Assembly (NCBI GenBank): GCA_025997935.1
Contig: BNVG01000059.1
Span: 1-12,049 of the forward strand
DNA length: 12,049 nucleotides
DNA from: Synergistales bacterium
GTDB taxonomy: Bacteria; Synergistota; Synergistia; Synergistales; Aminobacteriaceae
Direction of reading: 5' to 3'
The notes below the pieces were generated by a model. That model did not search any database, was not told the DNA's origin, and saw only the letters and a list, made by a program, of their open reading frames with translations. The position numbers and the translations under genes are program-made. Positions 1 through 6,410 of this stretch are shown here, piece by piece (the stretch's first letter is position 1; the number at the start of each line of letters is the position of its first letter).

Positions 1-564
1 CCCATCTTAGAGTCGAAAAAAAAATGGATAGAAAAAGCCCTCTCCCGCGTGTCGGAGAGGGCTGAAATTGAAAGGGAAACAAAGGGCTTGCCAAACGCCA
101 TAGAGCTTCGCGCGCTCGGTGAAACCTGGCGCGTCGCTCGCGCGCTCGGCTACGCGGATGACGCTACGCGTAAAATCATTTTCGTGCCGGACAGCGGCGA
201 GGGCGAGGCCATAGAAGCTCTGAGGCGTTGGCTTCACGAGAAAGCGCGGCGCTGTTTGCCCGAGCTTCTGTTGCGCGAGGCGAAAAAGCAAGGCTTATCA
301 TGCTCGCGAATAGCCGTAAAAGGACAAAAAAATATCTGGGGAAGCTGTTCGTCGCGCGGCAATATAAATTTGAACAGGAAACTATTGTTTTTGCCGCAAA
401 ACCTAACGCGTCACGTCCTGCTTCACGAGATGTGTCACCTGAAAGAAATGAACCACTCAGCCGCGTTTTATAAAGAACTCGCCCGCGTAGACCCCAACTT
501 CAAAGAAAACGCTAAAGAGCTCAAGACCGCCTGGAAATACGTCCCCGGGTGGGTTACGGAATAG
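1..564 (+). CDS. YgjP-like M48-type metal-dependent hydrolase (5' end outside window)
   Basis: This is a zinc-dependent metallopeptidase-like protein of the YgjP / DUF45 (M48-related) family, cytosolic and of poorly known substrate. The visible part carries the family block WGSCSSRGNINLNRKL at about 361-408, then the zinc motif HEMCH (HExxH form) at 424-438. The third ligand His follows six residues later in KEMNHSAAFY, and the protein ends in the usual WKYVPGW tail. The reading frame is open back to base 1 and already encodes a family-like stretch (SKKKWIEKAL) ahead of the first GTG at 49. That GTG is therefore an internal codon and the real start lies upstream of the window. An A9 tract at 16-24 encodes the lysines, and the frame is consistent on both sides of it. 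The 3' end overlaps the convergent DUF362 gene by 11 bp. The family call is firm; the physiological role is unknown. Confidence 0.87.
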   Translation, partial: PILESKKKWIEKALSRVSERAEIERETKGLPNAIELRALGETWRVARALGYADDATRKIIFVPDSGEGEAIEALRRWLHEKARRCLPELLLREAKKQGLSCSRIAVKGQKNIWGSCSSRGNINLNRKLLFLPQNLTRHVLLHEMCHLKEMNHSAAFYKELARVDPNFKENAKELKTAWKYVPGWVTE

Positions 565-1663
565 TCACAAGCTCGTATTCTCCGCTACCAAGCCCTATTT
601 TTTCGGCGTGGGATATTTGAAAACGCCAGTCGGTCTTTGGGTGTATGTCTGTGAAGTGGTCGCCGTGCGTATGTTCGCGCTCTGAGAGGATACTTGTCGA
701 GACGGCGGGGGCGGCGTTTACGGCGTCGATACAGGCCTTGTCGATGGCTACCGGGTCGAGTGACGCGAATATCCCTATGTCGGGCACAACGGCGGCGTCG
801 CTCTCGCCGTGGCAGTCACAGTAAGGCGACACCTGGTTCACCACGCTGATGTGAAAGTGCGCTCTTCCATCGACTACGGCCTTGCAGTATTCGACCATGC
901 GGTTGTTGAGGTCTTCGCTACCGCTGAAGTCGCCAGGCTCAATGGCGTGGGCGTTGCATACGCCTATACAGCGTCCGCAGCCGACGCATTTGTTATGGTC
1001 TATGACGGCCTTGCCCGTGCCAAAAGAAAACGCCTTTTGGGCGCAAAACTGTTCGCAGAAGCGGCAGTTCACGCAGGTCTCGGAGTCCACTTGAGGTTTT
1101 CCGGCGCAGTGCATCCTCATCTTTCCGGCGCGGCTCCCCGAGCCCATGCCGAGGTTCTTTATAGCGCCGCCGAAGCCCGTAAGCTCGTGTCCCTTGAAGT
1201 GGTTGAGGGATATAACGATGTCCGCGTCCATCACGGCGCGTCCTATGAGGGCCGTCTTGCAGTACGTGCCGCCCGCTATCGGCACTTCCACTTCGTCCGT
1301 GCCCTTGATTCCGTCGGCTATGATGTTTTGGCAGCCCGTTGAAAGCTCGGAGTAGCCGTTCAGGGCGGCGCTATGCAGGTGGTCGAGCGCGTTGCCCCGC
1401 CCGCCGACGTAGAGCGTGTTGGAGTCCGTGAGGAACGGCTTGCCGCCTAATGCCTTGATTCTGTCCGCCACGACGCGCGCAAAGTTCGGGCGCAAAAACG
1501 CCAAGTTACCCGGTTCGCCGAAGTGAATCTTTATGGCTACGTATTTGTCCTTGAAGTCTATCTTGTCAATCCCGGCGGCAAGAATCAGCTTGTCCAACTT
1601 GACGAGCAAGCTCGTCCCGACTTTACACCGCATGTCCGTGAAGTAAACCTTTGAAGCAGTCAT
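554..1663 (-). CDS. DUF362 domain protein with a 2x[4Fe-4S] ferredoxin insert
   Basis: This 369-residue protein belongs to the DUF362 family, which is common in anaerobes and presumed to be redox-linked; its substrate is not established. Visible family blocks are KIHFGEPGNLAFLRP (about 45-59), HFKGHELTGFGGAIKNLGMG (about 155-174) and YCDCHGESD (281-289), followed by VPDIGIFASLDPVAID. Between them sits a ferredoxin-type insert with two complete CxxCxxCxxxC motifs: Cys 197/200/203/207 and Cys 226/229/232/236. It should therefore hold two 4Fe-4S clusters. The proline that normally follows each fourth cysteine is replaced by Ala and Asn. After the NLGMG block, Ser175 stands where I recall Cys in relatives. 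There is no signal peptide or membrane segment, so it is probably cytosolic. ATG is chosen because a GGGAGGG ribosome-binding site lies 8 nt upstream. It is separated by 109 bp from the upstream operon and may be transcribed separately. Confidence 0.88.
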   Translation of the reverse strand: MTASKVYFTDMRCKVGTSLLVKLDKLILAAGIDKIDFKDKYVAIKIHFGEPGNLAFLRPNFARVVADRIKALGGKPFLTDSNTLYVGGRGNALDHLHSAALNGYSELSTGCQNIIADGIKGTDEVEVPIAGGTYCKTALIGRAVMDADIVISLNHFKGHELTGFGGAIKNLGMGSGSRAGKMRMHCAGKPQVDSETCVNCRFCEQFCAQKAFSFGTGKAVIDHNKCVGCGRCIGVCNAHAIEPGDFSGSEDLNNRMVEYCKAVVDGRAHFHISVVNQVSPYCDCHGESDAAVVPDIGIFASLDPVAIDKACIDAVNAAPAVSTSILSEREHTHGDHFTDIHPKTDWRFQISHAEKIGLGSGEYELVTIP

Positions 1664-1671
1664 TACCGTAA

Positions 1672-1678
1672 CCCTCCC
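1672..1678 (-). promoter_or_regulatory. Ribosome-binding site of the DUF362 gene
   Basis: On the minus strand this reads GGGAGGG and ends 8 nt before the ATG at 1663-1661. It is the strongest Shine-Dalgarno match near this gene and supports the assigned start. Confidence 0.7.
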
Positions 1679-1727
1679 GTTATGAAAAATCCGTACAACG
1701 CATAGCTTTAGAGCTTGTCTTCATACC

Positions 1728-1756
1728 TTACCACGTTATTCTACTACGCGTGTCAA
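1728..1756 (-). promoter_or_regulatory. Possible promoter for the DUF362 gene (-35 only clear)
   Basis: The minus strand has a perfect TTGACA at 1756-1751. No good -10 hexamer sits at the expected 16-18 nt distance: a 17-nt spacer gives TGGTAA, and a 20-nt spacer gives TAAGGT. The position, about 90 bp before the ATG and just after the end of the operon, suits a promoter, but the missing -10 keeps this tentative. Confidence 0.25.
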
Positions 1757-1772
1757 GCGAGCGCGCGCAAAT

Positions 1773-2903
1773 TTAACCCACCGTGCGAAGCGCCTGGTCG
1801 CCGGGAAACGTCAGGCATTCTGCGCCGTTTTCCGTGATGATATAGTCGTCCTCTACGCGCAGGCCTCCCCAGCCCTCTATATAAATCCCCGGCTCTATCG
1901 TCACGACGTCGCCGGCTTGCAGTATGTCCTGCGTCAAAAACGACAGGCGCGGAGATTCGTGAACCTCGAGACCAAGGCCGTGCCCAAGCCCGTGAATGAA
2001 GTTTTTGCCGTACCCGGCGTCCGTTATGACTTTTCTGGCCGCGGCGTCCACGTCCTTGCCGGACACGCCGGGCCTTAGCGCGGCGGCGGCGGCGGCGTGA
2101 GCCTCGCGCAGTATCTTGTCTATCTCCAAGGCTTTGTCGTCAGCGGCGCGCAAGGCGAAGTTCCTCGTGACGTCGCACATATAACCCTCCACCGTCACGC
2201 CGAAGTCCACCGTCACGATGTCGCCGGGCTCAAAGGCCTTTTGCGTCGGTCGGGCGTGACACATGGCGCTCCGTTTTCCCGAGGCCACGATAAAGCCGTC
2301 GTGCGTCCAGCCCTTCTCGCCGCCCCCTTTCTTTATCTCGCTCAAGAGGCGGCTCTCGAACTCCGACTCCGTCATGCCGACCTTGACTTCTTCCAAAACG
2401 GTATCGTAGGCTTTGCGGGCTATGACGCCAGCGCGGCGTATCGCGTCGGCTTCCGTCGCGTCTTTTGTCCTCCTAAGAGACGGGATGAGGCTTGACGCGT
2501 CCTTCCATTCGGGCGTTTGGCGCGGAACGCGCGCGCGTTTTTCCTTTTCCTCCACGCCCCTGAACATACTCAAGGCCACGCCGTGATAAAGTTTTTGCGA
2601 CTCAAAGCCCACGGAGGCGTAGCCTGCCTCCGCCACAAAGTCCGCTATCGGGAAACCCACCTGAATATGGGGCGTGAAAGGGGACTGCTCCGAGACCTGA
2701 GTTTGGTAGCGTCCGTCCGTAAAGAGCAACGTGCGCCGCGCGTCTATCAAAAGCGCCGCGCTACTCCCGTCGAAGCCTGATATATAACGACAGCTCTCGG
2801 AGTTGAGCCGCTCTAAGACGAACAGCATAAAAGCGTCCATACCGTTTTCGCTCATAAGCGCGCGCAGTTTTGCGACACGCGCGCTTATCACATCAAAGTT
2901 CAT
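1773..2903 (-). CDS. M24 family Xaa-Pro aminopeptidase / dipeptidase
   Basis: This is a 376-residue cytosolic metallopeptidase of the M24 (pita-bread) family. Such enzymes release an N-terminal residue ahead of proline, or cleave Xaa-Pro dipeptides. An N-terminal creatinase-like domain spans about 1-135 and the catalytic domain about 145-370. All five dinuclear metal ligands are visible: Asp233 (TVDFG), Asp244 (CDVTR), His308 (GLGHGLGL), Glu337 (TIEPG) and Glu351 (RVEDD). The substrate-binding histidines His216 (CHARPT) and His315 (EVHESP) are present too. The residue before His216 is Cys, where Pro is more usual in relatives. The ATG is preceded by GGAGGAG at a normal distance. The gene lies 18 bp after glmM and is the last gene of the operon. 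Aminopeptidase P and prolidase (PepQ) cannot be separated from sequence alone, so no symbol is given. Confidence 0.92.
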   Translation of the reverse strand: MNFDVISARVAKLRALMSENGMDAFMLFVLERLNSESCRYISGFDGSSAALLIDARRTLLFTDGRYQTQVSEQSPFTPHIQVGFPIADFVAEAGYASVGFESQKLYHGVALSMFRGVEEKEKRARVPRQTPEWKDASSLIPSLRRTKDATEADAIRRAGVIARKAYDTVLEEVKVGMTESEFESRLLSEIKKGGGEKGWTHDGFIVASGKRSAMCHARPTQKAFEPGDIVTVDFGVTVEGYMCDVTRNFALRAADDKALEIDKILREAHAAAAAALRPGVSGKDVDAAARKVITDAGYGKNFIHGLGHGLGLEVHESPRLSFLTQDILQAGDVVTIEPGIYIEGWGGLRVEDDYIITENGAECLTFPGDQALRTVG

Positions 2904-2921
2904 TTAAGACTCTCCTCCGCC

Positions 2922-4289
2922 CTACGAAATCTCTTTTTTCAGAATCTCGAGAAGTTGTTCCGATACCTCATTGACCAACACGGCGTCCTTGGCCTCGACA
3001 AGCACGCGCAACAGCGGCTCGGTGCCGGATGTGCGGATAAAGACGCGCCCCGTGCCGGACACTCTCGCCTGAACGTCCGCCGTGACGGAGTTTATTCTGT
3101 CTAAATCTACCGGACTGTCGCTTGTCAGGGCGATGTTGCTCAGACGCTGAGGGTAGCGTCCGAAGCGGTCTATCAGCGTGTCTATATCCTCCTCGAGGTC
3201 GCGGCAGGCCGAGAGGAGCATGAGAGCTGTACAGAGACCGTCGCCCGTGCGGGTGTAGGAGTCCGCTATAATGTGTCCCGATTGTTCTCCGCCGAGCCTT
3301 GCGCCGTACCGTCTCATGGCCTCCAAGACGTAGCGGTCGCCCACAGGGCAACGGAAAAGCCTTATCCCCTCGCGCGCAAAATGCTCCTCGAGCGCCATGT
3401 TGCTCATCACCGTGACGACCGCGCCGGTGCCGAGGTCGCCCTTGGCGGCCAACCAGCGGCTCAGAAGCCATATCGCTATATCTCCGTCGATGACCCGCCC
3501 CCTCGAATCGGTCATAAGCGCCCTGTCCGCGTCCCCGTCGTAGGCGAAGCCCACGCGTGAGCCGGACTCCACTACGTGGCGGGCCAGATAGTCTATGTTC
3601 ATCACGCCCGTGCCCTCGTTTATGTTGAGTCCGTCCGGCTCCACGCCTATAAGAGACCATTCCGCGCCAAGACGCTCTATCAGCATGGGCATGACCGCCA
3701 CGGCCGCGCCATTGGCGCAGTCAAAGAGAACCGACGAAGGAAAGTGCTTTTTGCGGCCAAGACGCCCGGCAAGATATTCGGCGTAGCGGAGCGTTATATC
3801 GGGCAGAGCGCGGGACACGCCCACGGACGCGCCCGTCGGACGCCAGTCGTCCGTGAGGTTGTCGCCGAGGTAGCTTTCTATGCTTATCTCGGCGTCGTCC
3901 GAGAGCTTCGCGCCCTCGCGATCCAAGAATTTTATGCCGTTATACTCAGCGCCGTTGTGCGACGCGCTTATGACCGCGCCGCCGTCGGCGAACGTGTGGC
4001 GCACCGCGAAGCTGACGCCCGGCGTCGGGATGACGCCGGACAGCAACACCTCAGCCCCGGCGCTTGTCATACCGGCGGACAGCGCCCCCTCCAACATGCT
4101 TCCGCTTCGTCTCGTGTCCCTCCCCATGACGATTCGCGGGCGCGGAACGCCGCGCTCAGTCAGAAAAAGCACAAAAGACCGCCCAAGGCGCAAGGCCATT
4201 TCCGGGGTCATGTCCCCTTTGTTGGCTATGTCACGAACGCCGTCCGTGCCGAAAAGAACCCGTTTGTCATTTTTGCTTATGGCGTCCAA
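2922..4289 (-). CDS. glmM: Phosphoglucosamine mutase
   Basis: GlmM interconverts glucosamine-6-phosphate and glucosamine-1-phosphate, the step leading to UDP-GlcNAc for peptidoglycan. At 455 residues it has the usual family length. Landmarks in order are the N-terminal FGTDGVRD, the phosphoserine loop SASHN (Ser110 is the phosphorylated serine by family analogy), the metal-binding DGDADR (Asp251/253/255), the sugar-binding GGEQSGH (333-339) and the phosphate-binding RTSGTEP (419-425). Residue 113, right after SASHN, is Gly where Pro is normal (SASHNP). The start is TTG at 4289: there is no ATG or GTG before the conserved N-terminus, an in-frame TAA lies at 4298-4296, and a GAGGT site sits 8 nt upstream. 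It lies 28 bp after cdaR. In Bacillota GlmM is known to bind and inhibit CdaA, and this linkage is preserved here. Confidence 0.96.
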   Translation of the reverse strand: MDAISKNDKRVLFGTDGVRDIANKGDMTPEMALRLGRSFVLFLTERGVPRPRIVMGRDTRRSGSMLEGALSAGMTSAGAEVLLSGVIPTPGVSFAVRHTFADGGAVISASHNGAEYNGIKFLDREGAKLSDDAEISIESYLGDNLTDDWRPTGASVGVSRALPDITLRYAEYLAGRLGRKKHFPSSVLFDCANGAAVAVMPMLIERLGAEWSLIGVEPDGLNINEGTGVMNIDYLARHVVESGSRVGFAYDGDADRALMTDSRGRVIDGDIAIWLLSRWLAAKGDLGTGAVVTVMSNMALEEHFAREGIRLFRCPVGDRYVLEAMRRYGARLGGEQSGHIIADSYTRTGDGLCTALMLLSACRDLEEDIDTLIDRFGRYPQRLSNIALTSDSPVDLDRINSVTADVQARVSGTGRVFIRTSGTEPLLRVLVEAKDAVLVNEVSEQLLEILKKEIS

Positions 4290-4297
4290 GTCCGATT

Positions 4298-4302
4298 ACC
4301 TC
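4298..4302 (-). promoter_or_regulatory. Ribosome-binding site deciding the TTG start of glmM
   Basis: The minus strand reads GAGGT here, 8 nt before the TTG codon at 4289-4287. The in-frame stop TAA overlaps its end at 4298-4296, which rules out any longer upstream start and leaves TTG as the only initiator before the conserved N-terminus. Confidence 0.75.
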
Positions 4303-4317
4303 GTTTTCCGAAATTTG

Positions 4318-5571
4318 CTATTTTTCAACGTCCGACACGGTGACGGACGACGGCTCTATGTTCACGACGCGGAACCGGTCGTCGGAAACGGTAGCGCGCA
4401 CTGGCAAAAGCGTCTTGCGAAGGAAAATATTCGACATATCCACAAAAACGTTCAACCCGAGCGAGGCTGGGTCTTGCGCGCCTTGCGCGATAATCGACGG
4501 AGCGGCCTCGATGGTTACGTCGACCAAGTTCGGCTCCATCTGCCATTCTCTGTTCTGCCTAATGTTTTTGGGGTCTAAGTTCGCGAGCGTCACGGGGGCG
4601 TCGGCTATCATCCTCTGAGCCGATATAGGCTCGAGGCGAATTATAAGACGAACGGACTTCGTATCCACCGTCGTTACGCCGCCGTCCGGCGCGCGCAGAG
4701 GCACGACCATAGTCTGATCGGTTTTCAGCCCCGATATATCGACCGTCTCCGTCTCGACGGTCGAGACTTTGGCCAAGGCTTTTGTTTCTCCCTGCACCAT
4801 CACCTCCGACGGTTCCATCGTGACGGAACGCAGGGCGTAGTCGTCGTCAGGTTTGCCGCTCAGGCGGGCGTCCACCTCCACCTTTTTTCTGGGCTGCCCT
4901 GTAACAAGAGTCGCGTTGACGTTGACCGACCGCGGCTCGGGCAGGATCGTCTCAGCGTCCTCAAAGGGTTTGGATTGAGAGAACCTTACGGGTAAAGACA
5001 GTTCCTTGCCAGCTTCGAGGTCTTCGAGCATCGGCGATACAGTTATAGTGCCTATTTTAGCCAAATCCCGCTCCGTACCCCTGAAACTTACCTCCGGCGG
5101 GTCTATTTTTACCGACTCCAAGTATTTGCCGGGCGGGATGTCCTGCGGCAGACTCACTTCGACCTTAAACACGCGCCCTACGAGCTGAATCAGGTCTACG
5201 TCTATCTGCGACGGCTTGACGTCCACGACCGTTATGTTGGGCGGGGCCGTGACATGCACCATCGGGCGGTATTTCCCCGCGCTCATATTGCTGAAGTCAA
5301 GCTCGCATATTATATCGTCGCGCTTGAGGAGGTTCATTGCGGACTCTGTGCCCTCAAGCACGACCGTAACCACGCGGTCGGAGTTCCTCCAGGACAGCTG
5401 AGGGGCCAGCTTGATATAAGAGACGGGAAGCGTGAGCTCGTCTCTTTTGAGGTTTACGGAGTTGTCGGTCTCCGTGACGTAAAGCCACATAGACACGGAA
5501 ATGATAAGAGAGAGAATCCACAGCGCCAAAGGCTTTGCTAAAATGTCGTCGAGATTTTTAGATATTTTCAT
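4318..5571 (-). CDS. cdaR: YbbR-domain protein CdaR, regulator of diadenylate cyclase
   Basis: This 417-residue protein has a single N-terminal membrane segment at about residues 14-32 (PLALWILSLIISVSMWLYV) and a long extracytoplasmic part. The outer part is made of YbbR-type beta-rich repeats. I can divide it into four, roughly 40-125, 126-215, 216-310 and 311-415. They share the patterns 'V...VKPSQIDVDL', 'VKIDPPEVSFRG', 'VTMEPSEVMVQG' and 'VNIEPSSVTV'. In Bacillota CdaR binds the membrane part of CdaA and modulates c-di-AMP synthesis. The gene starts 12 bp after cdaA and is followed by glmM, the classical order. The ATG has only a modest ribosome-binding site (GGTGA), so translation may be coupled to cdaA. 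The low sequence conservation of this family makes context important to the call, but here context and architecture agree. Confidence 0.92.
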   Translation of the reverse strand: MKISKNLDDILAKPLALWILSLIISVSMWLYVTETDNSVNLKRDELTLPVSYIKLAPQLSWRNSDRVVTVVLEGTESAMNLLKRDDIICELDFSNMSAGKYRPMVHVTAPPNITVVDVKPSQIDVDLIQLVGRVFKVEVSLPQDIPPGKYLESVKIDPPEVSFRGTERDLAKIGTITVSPMLEDLEAGKELSLPVRFSQSKPFEDAETILPEPRSVNVNATLVTGQPRKKVEVDARLSGKPDDDYALRSVTMEPSEVMVQGETKALAKVSTVETETVDISGLKTDQTMVVPLRAPDGGVTTVDTKSVRLIIRLEPISAQRMIADAPVTLANLDPKNIRQNREWQMEPNLVDVTIEAAPSIIAQGAQDPASLGLNVFVDMSNIFLRKTLLPVRATVSDDRFRVVNIEPSSVTVSDVEK

Positions 5572-5583
5572 AGTTTTTCACCG

Positions 5584-6393
5584 TTATTCCCATAACGCCG
5601 AGCGAAAGAATTTTATCGCCTTATCCGCGAGGGAACCGCTCTTGTCTTCTTTCGTTTTCATGAAATACGTCATAAGGAGCTTCTCTATCTGGGGATCTTT
5701 GAGGTTTTTCGAGAGATAGCCTTTATACGCGAGCGCCACCTCTCCGCGCTCCTCCGAGACAACCAGCACCATCGCGTCCGACACCTCCGTTATGCCGAGC
5801 GCCGCTCTGTGCCGCGTTCCGCACCAGCGGGGTATGTCCTGGTTGTCGGCCAAGGGCAGGTAGCAACTCCCCGCGATGAGATGGTTTCTGTCCATTATGA
5901 CCGCGCCGTCGTGCAGGGGGTTGTTCTTCCAGAAAATGGAGATTAAAAGCTCCTGAGATATGCGGGCGTTCAGCATTACGGCGGTTCTCCAGTATTCTTT
6001 GAGCCCCGTGTCATACTGCAAAACCAAAAGCGCGCCTATTCTGTTGGCCTTCATATAACCGAGAGCCGCCACAATTTCGCGGCTCAGGGCTAAGGCGTTT
6101 TCCTCTCCTATGTTCCCTCCCCACATGTTGCCTGACCCTATTTCTTCCAGCAGTTTACGTAGCTCCGGCTGAAAGACTATGGGGAGCGCGAAAACTATCG
6201 CCCAAAGTATATGCTGTAAGAACCACGAGAGCAGATTAAACTCGAAGCCGCGCGCGAAAAACCACGCAATCCCCATGACCATAAGCCCCTTGACGAGCTG
6301 AATGGCGCGGGTACCCATAAGGAGCGACAGCCCTTTGTAGACTAAGCCTGAGACTATGAGTATGTCTATGCAACTTTTGACGTTGCGCCACAT
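5584..6393 (-). CDS. cdaA: Membrane diadenylate cyclase CdaA
   Basis: CdaA condenses two ATP into cyclic di-AMP, which controls potassium and osmolyte uptake and wall homeostasis. At 269 residues it has the standard size. Three hydrophobic segments lie at about 8-26, 31-49 and 54-76, followed by FQPELRKLLEEIG, which leads into the cytosolic DAC domain (about 95-245). The two catalytic motifs are intact: DGA at 162-164 within PLHDGAVIM, and RHR at 194-196 within GTRHRAALGITEVSDA. The TM-plus-DAC layout separates it from DisA, which carries C-terminal DNA-binding domains, and from CdaS. It starts 17 bp after pyk and is followed by its regulator cdaR and by glmM. The ATG is preceded by a weak AGGG site. 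Because the catalytic motifs are complete, I expect an active enzyme. Confidence 0.96.
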   Translation of the reverse strand: MWRNVKSCIDILIVSGLVYKGLSLLMGTRAIQLVKGLMVMGIAWFFARGFEFNLLSWFLQHILWAIVFALPIVFQPELRKLLEEIGSGNMWGGNIGEENALALSREIVAALGYMKANRIGALLVLQYDTGLKEYWRTAVMLNARISQELLISIFWKNNPLHDGAVIMDRNHLIAGSCYLPLADNQDIPRWCGTRHRAALGITEVSDAMVLVVSEERGEVALAYKGYLSKNLKDPQIEKLLMTYFMKTKEDKSGSLADKAIKFFRSALWE

Positions 6394-6410
6394 TACGGTT
6401 TCGCCCTGTC

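Larger units (their letters stand above)
1664..1772 (-). other. Intergenic spacer between the aminopeptidase and DUF362 genes
   Basis: This is the only gap in the window longer than 30 bp. It lies between two same-strand genes. On the minus strand it opens with an alternating GC stretch, followed by a consensus-like TTGACA and an AT-richer leader that ends in the DUF362 ribosome-binding site. Only weak inverted repeats (for example CACG...CGTG, 4 bp) are visible and none is followed by a T-run. I cannot call an intrinsic terminator, so read-through from the upstream operon into DUF362 remains possible. I see no small ORF or RNA gene here. Confidence 0.5.

Noticed and set aside
49..564. A 171-residue gene starting at the GTG at position 49
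   Set aside because: The frame is open to base 1 and the upstream residues already look like the YgjP family, so the GTG is an internal codon of a gene that starts outside the window.
809..1342. 177-codon open frame on the plus strand
   Set aside because: It is antisense to the DUF362 gene, including its cysteine motifs, and its composition is that of a shadow frame.
1756..1769. Alternating GC stretch after the aminopeptidase gene as an intrinsic terminator
   Set aside because: It cannot form a convincing stem with a loop and is not followed by a T-run.
2968..3660. 230-codon open frame on the minus strand in another phase
   Set aside because: It lies inside glmM, is very rich in Arg and Gly, and has no recognisable domain. 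It is a by-product of the codon bias.
3576..4343. 255-codon open frame on the plus strand
   Set aside because: It is fully antisense to glmM and part of cdaR, its translation is Arg/His/Ala-rich without any family motif, and glmM is certain.
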